A DNA stretch of 64,000 bases from Acidovorax sp. Leaf78 (GTDB lineage: Bacteria > Pseudomonadota > Gammaproteobacteria > Burkholderiales > Burkholderiaceae_C). The notes under the pieces are model-generated. The model had not been told where the DNA came from. It did not search any database and was given only the letters and a program-made list of their open reading frames with translations. Below, piece after piece: positions 35,098 through 43,619 of this stretch (positions are counted from its first letter, which is position 1; every line of letters starts with the position of its first letter). The position numbers and the translations under genes were made by a program. Location: assembly GCF_001422735.1 (NCBI RefSeq), contig NZ_LMLZ01000024.1, positions 216,001 to 280,000 of the forward strand, read 5' to 3'.

Positions 35098-37344
35098 TCA
35101 GCCGGCCGTGACGCCCATCCCCATCGCCTGCGTGGCGTGCTGCAGGTAGGTCACCGCAAACTCGGTGTGTCCGTGGGCATGTTCCACCTCGGCCAGGCAG
35201 GCCAGGGCCACGGGGTCGTGCGGCACGGCGCTCAGCACCAGCTCTGCCAGCTCGGTCACGGCCACCCAGTGGCTGCCCATGACCGCTTGCGCCGGTGCCC
35301 CGGCCGGGGAGGGTGAGGCCGACGATGCGGCCGGCGTTGCCTTGGCCTTTTCCACCAGGTCCTGCAGGAGCTGGTGGGCTTCGTGCAGGCTCACCCGCTG
35401 GCCGGGCTTCAGGCCCACGCCGGGCACCGGGGGCTGCGTCCATTCCGGCGGGTATTGCTGCACCCAGGCCTGGATGGCCTGCTCCTGCGCCTCGGGGTCG
35501 TCCGGGTGTTCGGCCCGGGCCAGCCACTGCAGCCACATCACCCGCAGGCCCTCGCCGAAGAGCTGGTTGTACAGGTCCTCGCGCATCAGGGGTGAGTTCT
35601 CCGTCTCGCCACGCAGGTTGAGCCGCAGGTTGTTGAGCGCGGGCACGTCGGCCGCCAGGCCCGCCGCGATGCGCACGTAGTCGTCGGGCGTCTCGGCCAG
35701 CCACTCGGTGCGGCCCAGGTAGGTGAGCATGCCCACGCCCATGCGGCTCTTGAAGCTCTCGCCCACCATGGAGACGATGGGCACGCCCATCCACAGCACG
35801 TCGAAGGTGGTGGTGCCGCCCGTCAGCGGAAACGGGTCCAGCGCAATGTCGATGCGGTGGTAGGTGAGGTACTGGTTGTCGTGGCTGAGCGCCACCAGGT
35901 CTACGCGCGCCGGGGGCAGGCCCAGCCGCTCGCACCGGTCGCGGTAGGCCTGCGCGAACTCGGGGCGGTCCAGGTTCTTGCCTTCGATCAGCAATCGGGA
36001 ATCAGGCACGGCCGCAAGAATCCTGCCCCACAGCGCCAGCACCTCGTCCGTGAGCTTGCCCAGGTTGTTGCAGCTGCCGAAGGTGACAAAGCCGTTGCCC
36101 ACCGCGGGCGAGGTGCGCACCTGGTAGCGCGGCTGGTAGCGCCACAGGGGGTTGCGGCTCATGGGCCGATAGCACGCGAACAACGTCGGCAGCCGGTACA
36201 GGTGCTCGGTGTACTGCGCCTCGGCTCCGGGCGGGTCGGTGATCTCGTCGGAGAATTTGTAGTCCACGGCCTCCAGGCCGGTCGTGGCCGGAAACCCCAG
36301 CCACGACACCTGCACCGGTGCCGGCTTGTGCGCCAGGGCCAGCAGCCCGTTGTTGCCGGTGTGGCCGGCCAGGTCGATCAGGATGTCGATGCCGTGCGCG
36401 TGGATGGCCTTCGCCTGCTGCTCCGGCGTGAACCCGGCCAGCCGCACGAAATGATCGACATGGCGCTCCACGCGGTCCGTGACATGGTCGGACCGGGGGA
36501 ACAGGAAGAAGGCATAGACCTCGAACTGCCGGCGGTCGAGCTGTGCGAGCAGGCCTTCCACCGAGTACATCACCGCATGCACCCGGAAGTCGGGCGACAG
36601 GAACCCGATCTTGAGGCGCCGCCACGGCGGGCCGCGGTGCGCGTCGAAATGGGGCCACTCGGGCCGCAGCGGGGGCTCGAACACGCTGCCGAAGTGGCGT
36701 GCCGCCACCGACAACTGGGACGCATCCACCTGGGGGTCCGCCAGCATGAACAGCAGCCGGTTGGTGTAGTTGCCCGGGTCGTTGGGGCGCAGCGCGATGG
36801 CTTTTTCGCAGTCGTGCACGGCCTCGCGCACCTGGCCCAGTTCGCGCCGGTGGATGGCGCTTTGCATCAGGGCCGCCACCTGGTCGTGGAGCGTGTCCGC
36901 CAGCTTGGCGGCTTCCTGGCTGGCGGCAAAGCCCTTGTCGTGCAGGTTGATCAGGTAGCAGCACTCGGCCAGCTTGATCCAGGCAATGGCCTGCAGGGGG
37001 CGCAGGGCGCACACCTTCTCCAGCAGCGGCAGGGCATCGATGTTGTAGGCGTGCTCGATCAGGATGTTGGCGTAGTTGACGAGCAGTTCGGCATCGTCCG
37101 GCCAGTAGATCCGCGCCTGCTTGTAGGCCTTGAGCGCGCCATCGAAATCGCGCTCTTTGTTCAGCGAGAAGCCCAGCAGGCGGTGCGCGGTGAGGTGTCG
37201 CCCGTTCTTGCGCAGCGCCTGGCGGCACAGGCGGGTGAGGAGGGGCCAGTCAGCGGCGGTGAGCGCCGCATGCAGGCGGGCGTCGTCCTGTTCGGTGTGT
37301 TTGGGTTGCACGTTGCGGCCGATCTCCGGGCAAAGGGGCGTCAA
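35098..37344 (-). CDS. TPR-containing O-linked glycosyltransferase (GT41/SPINDLY-like)
   Basis: A 748-residue protein. Residues about 20-215 contain TPR-like helices (LNKERDFDGALKAYKQARIY, then VREAVHDCEKAIALRPNDP). The catalytic region of GT41 enzymes follows: LKIGFLSPDFRVHAVMYSVE, then IDILIDLAGHTGNNGLLALA, then VTFGSCNNLGKLTDEVLALW and DIALDPFPLTGGTTTFDVLW. The family includes O-GlcNAc transferase and bacterial flagellin glycosyltransferases. It lies directly after a flagellin gene on the same strand, with the sugar-nucleotide island beside it, so flagellin is the most likely target. Confidence 0.82.
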   Translation of the reverse strand: MTPLCPEIGRNVQPKHTEQDDARLHAALTAADWPLLTRLCRQALRKNGRHLTAHRLLGFSLNKERDFDGALKAYKQARIYWPDDAELLVNYANILIEHAYNIDALPLLEKVCALRPLQAIAWIKLAECCYLINLHDKGFAASQEAAKLADTLHDQVAALMQSAIHRRELGQVREAVHDCEKAIALRPNDPGNYTNRLLFMLADPQVDASQLSVAARHFGSVFEPPLRPEWPHFDAHRGPPWRRLKIGFLSPDFRVHAVMYSVEGLLAQLDRRQFEVYAFFLFPRSDHVTDRVERHVDHFVRLAGFTPEQQAKAIHAHGIDILIDLAGHTGNNGLLALAHKPAPVQVSWLGFPATTGLEAVDYKFSDEITDPPGAEAQYTEHLYRLPTLFACYRPMSRNPLWRYQPRYQVRTSPAVGNGFVTFGSCNNLGKLTDEVLALWGRILAAVPDSRLLIEGKNLDRPEFAQAYRDRCERLGLPPARVDLVALSHDNQYLTYHRIDIALDPFPLTGGTTTFDVLWMGVPIVSMVGESFKSRMGVGMLTYLGRTEWLAETPDDYVRIAAGLAADVPALNNLRLNLRGETENSPLMREDLYNQLFGEGLRVMWLQWLARAEHPDDPEAQEQAIQAWVQQYPPEWTQPPVPGVGLKPGQRVSLHEAHQLLQDLVEKAKATPAASSASPSPAGAPAQAVMGSHWVAVTELAELVLSAVPHDPVALACLAEVEHAHGHTEFAVTYLQHATQAMGMGVTAG

Positions 37345-37370
37345 TGCGGCAGTGTGCCATGCACCAAGGC

Positions 37371-37394
37371 AAAGGGGCCCGTCGGGGCCCCTTT
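37371..37394 (-). terminator. hairpin terminator downstream of fliC1
   Basis: A perfect 10-base stem, AAAGGGGCCC (37371-37380) and GGGCCCCTTT (37385-37394), has a 4-base loop. It lies 35 bases after the fliC1 stop and 27 bases before the glycosyltransferase start on the minus strand. Only three T follow in the stem, so termination may be partial and allow read-through into the glycosyltransferase. Confidence 0.6.
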
Positions 37395-37428
37395 GTCGTC
37401 GTCATCGGTCCACCACCAGCGGGGGGGC

Positions 37429-38919
37429 TTACTTGAGCAGCGAGAGCACGCCCTGCGGGATCTGGTTGGCCTGGGCCACCATGGCGGTGCCGGCCTGTTG
37501 CAGGATCTGGGCGCGCGACAGGTTGGCGGTTTCGGCCGCGAAGTCGGCATCCTGGATGCGCGAGCGCGAGGCGGAGAGGTTCTCGGACGTGATCTGCAGG
37601 CTGGCAATGCTGGTCTCGAAGCGGGACTGCATGGCGCCGAGCTTGGCACGCTCACCGCTGATGAAGGCCAGCGCGGAGTCCACGGTCTTCAGGGCGTCGG
37701 TCGCGTTGGTGAACGTGGTCACATCGAGGTTGGCCACCGTGTGCAGCGACGAGCCGCCGTTGTCCAGCTGGTTGCTGGTCGACGTCAGGGCGAACGACTT
37801 TTCCGAGTCCAGGGTGATGTAGCCACCGGTGGAGACGTTTTCTGCCGTGGTGTCGGCGGCCAGCGTGCGGGCCGTGCCGTTGCTGGCGCCTGCAGCGTCG
37901 TAGCCGGTCACGGTCACCGCTGCCGCATTGGCGTTCAGGGTGTCGCCGATCACGATGTCGTTGCCGGTGGCGTTGGTCAGGATGATCTGCGTGCCGTCCG
38001 AGCTCAGCGAGGCGTTGATGCCGGTCTTGGCCGATTGCTCGTTGATGGCCGACACCGCGGGCGACAGGCGGTCGGTGCCGGTGGCAGACGTCAGCGTGAA
38101 GGACACGGTGCGGGAGGCGCCCACGTTGTCGCCTTCGAGCGTCAGTGAGTACGAGCCGGCCGATGCCATGCCGGCCAGGCGCACTTCGGTGCGGGCCGTG
38201 GCGGTGACGCCGGTGGTCGATTGCAGGGAGTTGATCTGGTCGGCCGTGGCCTTGGCCGTGGCGTTCGATGCCACCGTCATGGTGCCGGTGCCCAGGTAGC
38301 CGCTGATGGACACCGCGCCGCTGGTCACGCCGTTGGAGACGGGCGTGGTGCCGCTGACGGCAGCCTGCGCGCCGATGCCGGAGCCGTTGGAGGCAATGTT
38401 CTGGTTGTTGCCGTACACACTGGTGCGCAGATTGGCCGTGGCGGCCACGATGGTCTGGTTGGCATTGGCGCCGACCTGGAACTGCTGCGTACCAAAGGTC
38501 CCGTCCAGCAATTTCTGGCCGTTGAACTCGGTGGTTTGCGAAATACGGTCAAGTTCTGCCACCAATTGGCCGACTTCCTGTTGCAGGGCCTGGCGGTCGC
38601 CGGCGCTGTTGGACGCGTTGGCCGATTGCACAGCCAGTTCACGCACCCGCTGCAGGATGTTGCCGGCGGAGCCCATGGCGCCTTCGGCCACCTGGGCCAG
38701 GGAAATCCCGTCGTTCGCATTGCGAACAGCCTGGTTCAGGCCACGGATCTGGCTGGTGAAGCGCTCGGAAATCGCCAGGCCCGCGGCGTCGTCCTTGGCG
38801 CTGTTGATGCGCAAGCCCGACGAAAGGCGCTGGATCGCCGTGTTCAGCGACGCCTGGCTGGTGCCCAGGTTGCGCTGTGCTGTGAGCGAGCTGATGTTGG
38901 TATTGATGGTTGCTGCCAT
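37429..38919 (-). CDS. fliC1: flagellin (copy 1)
   Basis: A 496-residue filament subunit. The N-terminal core ([20 protein letters not shown], then [20 protein letters not shown]) and C-terminal core ([20 protein letters not shown], then ending [11 protein letters not shown]) are typical. It aligns without gaps to the divergent copy at 39241 with 53 mismatches in 496 positions, about 89% identity. It uses CAG for glutamine far more than the other copy. The promoter region shows a weaker FliA-like site. Confidence 0.96.
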   Translation of the reverse strand: MAATINTNISSLTAQRNLGTSQASLNTAIQRLSSGLRINSAKDDAAGLAISERFTSQIRGLNQAVRNANDGISLAQVAEGAMGSAGNILQRVRELAVQSANASNSAGDRQALQQEVGQLVAELDRISQTTEFNGQKLLDGTFGTQQFQVGANANQTIVAATANLRTSVYGNNQNIASNGSGIGAQAAVSGTTPVSNGVTSGAVSISGYLGTGTMTVASNATAKATADQINSLQSTTGVTATARTEVRLAGMASAGSYSLTLEGDNVGASRTVSFTLTSATGTDRLSPAVSAINEQSAKTGINASLSSDGTQIILTNATGNDIVIGDTLNANAAAVTVTGYDAAGASNGTARTLAADTTAENVSTGGYITLDSEKSFALTSTSNQLDNGGSSLHTVANLDVTTFTNATDALKTVDSALAFISGERAKLGAMQSRFETSIASLQITSENLSASRSRIQDADFAAETANLSRAQILQQAGTAMVAQANQIPQGVLSLLK

Positions 38920-39038
38920 GGCGAAACTCCTTAACGTCGCAAGACGGATCTGTTTGCCGGTTCAAGCGCACCCGTCCGGCTGTCAATGGGGGAACGATGG
39001 ACGAATTGTGGAGATGCCACTTTTTGGCGTTGGGGAGA

Positions 39039-39066
39039 TAAGCGGCAAAAAAGTCGCACAACTTGT
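39039..39066 (-). promoter_or_regulatory. weak sigma-28-like site for fliC1
   Basis: On the minus strand, ACAAGTTG (39066-39059), a 12-base spacer and GCCGCTTA (39046-39039) match the FliA consensus at 5 of 8 and 6 of 8 positions, with one extra spacer base. The -35 part lies inside a palindrome. It is 120 bases upstream of fliC1. Confidence 0.4.
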
Positions 39067-39069
39067 GCG
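39055..39069. promoter_or_regulatory. palindrome between divergent flagellin promoters
   Basis: CGCACAA-C-TTGTGCG is a perfect 7-base palindrome with a single central base. It overlaps the -35 of the fliC1 site and lies 9 bases from the -35 of the fliC2 promoter, so a protein bound here could control both flagellin genes. No regulator is identified. Confidence 0.5.
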
Positions 39070-39077
39070 TTTGACCC

Positions 39078-39104
39078 TCAAGTTTTCCGGCGGGAACCCG
39101 AAAA
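39078..39104 (+). promoter_or_regulatory. sigma-28 (FliA) promoter for fliC2
   Basis: TCAAGTTT (39078-39085), an 11-base spacer and CCCGAAAA (39097-39104) fit TAAAGTTT-N11-GCCGATAA with exact spacing, 7 of 8 and 6 of 8 matches. It lies 137 bases upstream of fliC2, giving a leader of about 130 bases. Confidence 0.72.
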
Positions 39105-39240
39105 CATTTGCAACGGTCCGTAAGCGGCCCGCCGTTCACCAGGTAGCAAAAGCGCTGGCGAACCCAGGAGGCCAGCGTGGTGCTGGCAACCCCGGCTGGC
39201 GGCAACGCCATATTCAGTCAGTTCTTTCTGGAGATTTGCA

Positions 39241-40731
39241 ATGGCTTCCACCATCAATACCAACATCGCCTCGCTCACCGCTCAGCGCAACCTGGGCACC
39301 AGCCAAACGTCGCTGAACACGTCCATCCAACGCCTGTCCTCGGGCCTGCGCATCAACAGCGCCAAGGACGACGCTGCTGGCCTGGCGATTTCCGAGCGTT
39401 TCACCAGCCAGATCCGCGGCCTGAACCAAGCGGTTCGCAACGCCAACGACGGTATCTCCCTGGCGCAGACCGCTGAAGGCGCGCTGAAGGCTTCCGGCGA
39501 CATCCTGCAACGTGTGCGTGAACTGGCTGTGCAGTCGGCCAACGCTTCCAACAGCGCCGGCGACCGCCAAGCCCTGCAACAGGAAGTGGGCCAGCTGGTC
39601 TCCGAACTGGACCGCATCTCGCAAACCACCGAATTCAACGGCGCCAAGCTGCTGGACGGCTCGTTCGGTACGCAACAGTTCCAAGTGGGCGCCAACGCCA
39701 ACCAGACCATCGTGGCTGCCACCGGCAACCTGCGCACCAGCGTCTACGGTAACAACCAGAACGTCGCCTCCAACGGCTCCGGCATCGGCGCACAAGCCCC
39801 AGCCAGCGGCACCACCGCCGTGAACAACGGCGTGACCAGCGGCGCTGTGTCCATCAGCGGCTACTTGGGCACCGGCAGCCTGACCGTGGCGTCGAGCGCC
39901 ACTGCCAAGGCCACGGCCGACCAGATCAACGGTATCAAGGCCACCACCGGCGTGACCGCCACGGCCCGTACCGAAGTGCGCCTGGGCGGCATGGCATCGG
40001 CCGGCTCCTACTCGCTGACGCTGGAAGGCGACAACGCCGGTGCCGCCCGCACCGTGTCGTTCACGCTGACCTCCGCCACCGGCACCGACCGCCTGTCCGC
40101 CGCTGTGTCCGCCATCAACGACCAGACCGCCAAGACCGGTATCAACGCCTCGCTGAGCTCGGACGGCACGCAAGTGATCCTGACCAACGCCACCGGCAAT
40201 GACATCGTGGTGGGCGACACCGCCAACGCCAACGCTGCCGCCGTGACGGTCACGGGCTACGACGCTGCCGGCGCCAGCAACGGCACGGCCCGCACGCTGA
40301 CCGCCGACACCACGGCAGAAAACGTCTCCACCGGTGGCTACATCACCCTGGACTCGGAAAAGTCGTTCGCCCTGACCTCCGCCAGCAACCAGCTGGACGC
40401 CGGCGGCTCGTCGCTGCAAACGGTGGCCAACCTGGACGTGACCACGTTCGGCAACGCGACCAACGCCCTGAAGACGGTGGACTCCGCCCTGTCCTTCATC
40501 AACGGTGAGCGTGCCAAGCTCGGTGCTCTGCAATCGCGCTTCGAAACCTCGATCAGCAACCTGCAAGTGACCTCGGAAAACCTGTCTTCTTCGCGCAGCC
40601 GCATCCTGGATGCCGACTTCGCCGCAGAAACAGCCAACCTGTCGCGCTCGCAGATCCTGCAACAAGCTGGTACGGCGATGGTGGCCCAGGCCAACCAGCT
40701 GCCACAAGGTGTGTTGGCCCTGCTGCGTTAA
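39241..40731 (+). CDS. fliC2: flagellin (copy 2)
   Basis: A 496-residue flagellin, divergent from copy 1 with 321 bases between the start codons. It begins [20 protein letters not shown] and ends [11 protein letters not shown]. It uses many CAA glutamine and other selected codons unlike its neighbours, which suggests selection for very high expression. A clear sigma-28 promoter precedes it and a hairpin follows. It is probably the major filament subunit; surface serines and threonines in the middle are candidate glycosylation sites. Confidence 0.97.
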   Translation: MASTINTNIASLTAQRNLGTSQTSLNTSIQRLSSGLRINSAKDDAAGLAISERFTSQIRGLNQAVRNANDGISLAQTAEGALKASGDILQRVRELAVQSANASNSAGDRQALQQEVGQLVSELDRISQTTEFNGAKLLDGSFGTQQFQVGANANQTIVAATGNLRTSVYGNNQNVASNGSGIGAQAPASGTTAVNNGVTSGAVSISGYLGTGSLTVASSATAKATADQINGIKATTGVTATARTEVRLGGMASAGSYSLTLEGDNAGAARTVSFTLTSATGTDRLSAAVSAINDQTAKTGINASLSSDGTQVILTNATGNDIVVGDTANANAAAVTVTGYDAAGASNGTARTLTADTTAENVSTGGYITLDSEKSFALTSASNQLDAGGSSLQTVANLDVTTFGNATNALKTVDSALSFINGERAKLGALQSRFETSISNLQVTSENLSSSRSRILDADFAAETANLSRSQILQQAGTAMVAQANQLPQGVLALLR

Positions 40732-40780
40732 GCGGCGGGTAAGGCGGCCGGGGCGTTGCAGCGCTCCGGCAGGACCAGGC

Positions 40781-40815
40781 GGCGGCAGATTTCTGTCGCC
40801 GCCATTTGGCTTTTT
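40781..40815 (+). terminator. terminator hairpin downstream of fliC2
   Basis: A stem of GGCGG/CCGCC and inner CAGA-TT-TCTG (40781-40803) is followed by ATTTGGCTTTTT (40804-40815). A second hairpin CCAGCGG/CCGCTGG lies at 40853-40875. The group follows the fliC2 stop by 50 bases and should limit read-through into fliD. Confidence 0.6.
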
Positions 40816-40962
40816 GGCGGCAGATGGTGGTGCCGCCAGCGGGCTCTGTAAGCCAGCGGGTGCCAGGACCGCTGGATAAGACGGGTTTCCTGGTGTGAAT
40901 ACGGACGATGCTGGCGACCATTCGGCGCCATAATTTCCGTTGGACCAGTTCAGGAGGTTGTT

Positions 40963-42396
40963 ATGGCCACGATTTCATCCGTAGGTGTCGGCACGAACGG
41001 ACTTAATGTCAAAGACATCATTTCCAAGTTGGTCGAACTGGAAAAAGCGCCGCTGACCAAGCTGGGTGTCGAGGCCGCCACGGTCAAGACCAAGATTTCC
41101 GCCTACGGGCAGATCAAGTCGATGGTGTCCACGCTGCAGGACGCCGCGAGCAAGCTCACCAGCGTCACCGGCTGGAACGGTGTCTCCACCACATCGTCTG
41201 ACTCCAAATTTGTATCGGCCACCGCCGTCGGCGGCACTTTGCCCACCACGTTCAGCGTGGAAGTGCAAAGCCTGGCCAAGGCGCAGGCTACAGCCTCGGC
41301 GGCGCTGCTGCCGGTGGGCGGCGCCCTGGGCGCAGGCACGTTGCGGCTTGAACTGGGCAAGTGGAGCGTCTCCCCGGCGTCCTTCACGCCCGGCGCCGGC
41401 CAGCCGGTGGACATCACCGTCAGCGCCAGCGACAAGCTCTCTGATGTGGCCAGCAAGATCAATGGCTCCAATGCGGGTGTGACCGCGTCCATCCTGTCGG
41501 ATGCTTCGGGCGAGCGTTTGCTGCTGCGCAGCAAGAGCACGGGCGAAGAATTCGGTTTTCGCCTGAGCGTGACGGAGGGCGCGGACACCGATCCGCAGAG
41601 CGCAGGCAACACCGACGCCTCCGGGCTGTCGCGCCTGGTGGCGGGCTCCACCGTGACGCAGGTGGCCGCCAACGCCAAGGCGACCGTGAACGGCATTGCC
41701 GTGTCGTCCGCGACGAACACGTTTGCATCCACCGTGTCCGGCGTGACCTTCAAGGCCGAGCAGGTCACCACCGCACCGATCGAGATCGCGGTGGGCAAGG
41801 ACCAGTCTGCGATCCAGTCGAACATCGACGGGTTCGTGAAGGCCTACAACGCCATCAACGAACTACTGCAGGACGCGACCAAGTACGACGCCAAGACCAA
41901 GTCGGCCGGTTTGCTGCAAGGCGACTCGACCGCGGTGGCGCTGCAGAACTCGCTGCGCAATGCGATCCAGTCCGTCACCTCGGGTGGCGGCGCCTTCCAG
42001 CGCCTGGCCGATGTGGGCATCACCCAGCAGCTGGGCGGCAATCTGGCGGTGGACACCGCCAAGCTGAACAAGGCGTTGACCGAAAAGCCGGACGACGTGA
42101 AGGACCTGTTTCGCAGCACCGGCGGCGGCAAGGCCGATGGCATCGCCGTGCAGTTGAAGGCCCTGACCACCAACCTGCTGTCCAACGACGGTTTCTTCAA
42201 ATCCAAGGACGACACGCTGCAGCTGAACCTCAAGCGCAATTCGCAGGACCAGACCCGCGTGGCCGAGAAGGTCGACTCATTCGAGAAGCGGATCACGCGG
42301 CGCTACAACGCTCTCGATACGCAGCTGAGCAGCTTGAACGGCCTGAACACCTATATCTCGCAGCAGGTGGCCGCCTGGAACAAATCGACGGGTTAA
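40963..42396 (+). CDS. fliD: filament cap protein FliD (HAP2)
   Basis: A 477-residue cap protein. The N-terminal family segment is GLNVKDIISKLVELEKAPLT and the C-terminal coiled coil runs through RVAEKVDSFEKRITRRYNAL then LNTYISQQVAAWNKS. FliD caps the filament tip and folds incoming flagellin. The start has AGGAGG 8 bases upstream. It follows fliC2 after 231 bases and precedes fliS. Confidence 0.94.
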   Translation: MATISSVGVGTNGLNVKDIISKLVELEKAPLTKLGVEAATVKTKISAYGQIKSMVSTLQDAASKLTSVTGWNGVSTTSSDSKFVSATAVGGTLPTTFSVEVQSLAKAQATASAALLPVGGALGAGTLRLELGKWSVSPASFTPGAGQPVDITVSASDKLSDVASKINGSNAGVTASILSDASGERLLLRSKSTGEEFGFRLSVTEGADTDPQSAGNTDASGLSRLVAGSTVTQVAANAKATVNGIAVSSATNTFASTVSGVTFKAEQVTTAPIEIAVGKDQSAIQSNIDGFVKAYNAINELLQDATKYDAKTKSAGLLQGDSTAVALQNSLRNAIQSVTSGGGAFQRLADVGITQQLGGNLAVDTAKLNKALTEKPDDVKDLFRSTGGGKADGIAVQLKALTTNLLSNDGFFKSKDDTLQLNLKRNSQDQTRVAEKVDSFEKRITRRYNALDTQLSSLNGLNTYISQQVAAWNKSTG

Positions 42397-42402
42397 AGAG
42401 GC

Positions 42403-42429
42403 TTCAGTTTTTCTGGCGCAGGCCGATAA
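42403..42429 (+). promoter_or_regulatory. sigma-28 (FliA) promoter for fliST
   Basis: TTCAGTTT (42403-42410), an 11-base spacer and a perfect GCCGATAA (42422-42429) match the FliA consensus at 6 of 8 and 8 of 8 positions. It lies 30 bases upstream of the fliS start, directly after the fliD stop. Confidence 0.75.
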
Positions 42430-42459
42430 CTTAAGTAATACCTCGGAAGGATTGTCAGC

Positions 42460-42918
42460 ATGTTCAGCGCCTACAGCCCCCGTGCAGCCAACGCATATCA
42501 GCGTATCAATGTGGAGACCAGCATGCACACGATGGACCAGCACCAGCTGGTCAGCCTGCTGTATGAAGGTGTCCTCAACTCCATCGCCACCGCGCGCGGG
42601 TCTCTGGCCCGCGGCGATGTGCTGGGCAAAGTCAACGCCATCGGCAAGGCCGTTCGCATCCTCGAAGAGGGTTTGAGCACGTCGCTCGACAAGGTGGACG
42701 GCGGCGAACTGGCCGAAAACCTCGGTGCGCTGTATGACTACTGCATGCGCCGCCTGATTCTGGCCAATGCCCGCAACGACGACGCCATCATGCTGGAAGT
42801 GATGCGTTTGATCGAACCCGTGGCCCAGGGCTGGAACGAGATCAAGAAAACCGGCGCCACCAACGCGCCATCTGCCTATTCTTCTGCCGCTGGCCAGCCT
42901 GTGCTGGTGGAGGCTTGA
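42460..42918 (+). CDS. fliS: flagellin export chaperone FliS
   Basis: A 152-residue helical chaperone that binds the C-terminus of flagellin before export. It starts MFSAYSPRAANAYQRINVET and contains the family segment HQLVSLLYEGVLNSIATARG. The helices in the middle and the Ser/Ala tail fit the family. It has its own sigma-28-type promoter and is followed after 3 bases by fliT. Confidence 0.94.
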   Translation: MFSAYSPRAANAYQRINVETSMHTMDQHQLVSLLYEGVLNSIATARGSLARGDVLGKVNAIGKAVRILEEGLSTSLDKVDGGELAENLGALYDYCMRRLILANARNDDAIMLEVMRLIEPVAQGWNEIKKTGATNAPSAYSSAAGQPVLVEA

Positions 42919-42921
42919 GTC

Positions 42922-43221
42922 ATGTCCCACATGCTGATTGATTACTACAAGGCGATTGAAGACAGCAGCGCCAAGATGCTGGAAGCCGCCAGGCTCAAGG
43001 ACTGGGATGGCGTGGTGCGCTACGAAGGCGCCTGCGCTGTGCTGATCGAGCAACTGCGCTTCAAGTCGCAAGAGCACGAGCTGCTCCCCGAACACCGCCG
43101 CGAAAAGAGCCGCATCATGCAGCGCATCCTGCGCAACGATGCCCAGATCCGCTGCCTGGCAGAACCCTGGCTGGCCCAGTTCGAACACCTGTTCGAAGGC
43201 CAGCCGCAGATGATGCACTGA
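42922..43221 (+). CDS. fliT: FliT-like chaperone for FliD
   Basis: A 99-residue helical protein located right after fliS, the usual place of fliT. The N-terminal helix reads LIDYYKAIEDSSAKMLEAAR and the tail ends EGQPQMMH. FliT binds FliD and in enteric bacteria also the FlhDC regulator. Similarity is weak in primary sequence, as is usual for the family. A strong terminator follows. Confidence 0.7.
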   Translation: MSHMLIDYYKAIEDSSAKMLEAARLKDWDGVVRYEGACAVLIEQLRFKSQEHELLPEHRREKSRIMQRILRNDAQIRCLAEPWLAQFEHLFEGQPQMMH

Positions 43222-43243
43222 GCCCTGCGCTGACGTCCAAGAC

Positions 43244-43271
43244 AAAGCCGACCCTACGAGGTCGGCTTTTT
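43244..43271 (+). terminator. rho-independent terminator after fliT
   Basis: A perfect hairpin, AAAGCCGACC (43244-43253) and GGTCGGCTTT (43260-43269), has a 6-base loop and a T-tract reaching 43271. It lies 22 bases after the fliT stop and is the clearest intrinsic terminator in the window. Confidence 0.85.
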
Positions 43272-43288
43272 CATGGGCCAAATAGGGT

Positions 43289-43327
43289 GCTACCGCTTGT
43301 CTATCAAGCGCAAGCAGCTATCAAATT
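43289..43327. repeat. repeat family B, copy 4
   Basis: GCTACCGCTTG-TCTAT-CAAGCGCAAGCAGCTATCAAA has a perfect CGCTTG/CAAGCG stem (43294-43299 and 43305-43310) with a 5-base loop. It lies between the convergent fliT and fliE genes. Confidence 0.7.
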
Positions 43328-43428
43328 AAGAGCGATTGGCTCCTGACTCCTGGCGCGAAGGCTCCACGGGCAACGAAGTCCCCGATACCAAGAGCGTGGC
43401 GTGTATTTTGGGAGGTAAAAAGTGACCG

Positions 43429-43463
43429 CAGCGCTTATCCAACCAGCGCAAGCAGCTACGAAA
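43429..43463. repeat. repeat family B, copy 5
   Basis: The segment AGCGCTTATCCAACCAGCGC, followed by AAGCAGCTACGAAAT, matches the copy at 43289 in its right half and the intragenic copy at 30465 in its left half. It lies 66 bases upstream of a family A repeat in the fliT-fliE gap. Confidence 0.6.
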
Positions 43464-43492
43464 TCAGGAGTAGGCCCCCACGGTTCGATACC

Positions 43493-43610
43493 GGCGCGCC
43501 CCAGGCGAGAGATGCCCAGCAAGGGCCGCCCCGCAGCGAGGGCATCGTCCCCTTGCCCACAGCGCGCAGCGCTGTGAGAGCGAGGGGAAGGCGCGCAGCG
43601 CCTCAGGGGA
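43493..43610 (-). repeat. repeat family A, subtype II (3' of fliE)
   Basis: It starts GGCGCGCCCCAGGCGAG. A stem GATGCCC/GGGCATC encloses the conserved core AAGGGCCGCCCC; a second stem CCCCT/AGGGG encloses ACAGCGC-GCA-GCGCTGT; and it ends GGCGCGCAGCGCCTCAGGGG. It ends 9 bases before the fliE stop. The copy at 11334 has the same plan with a different paired stem. Confidence 0.75.
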
Positions 43611-43619
43611 GTGCCCCTG

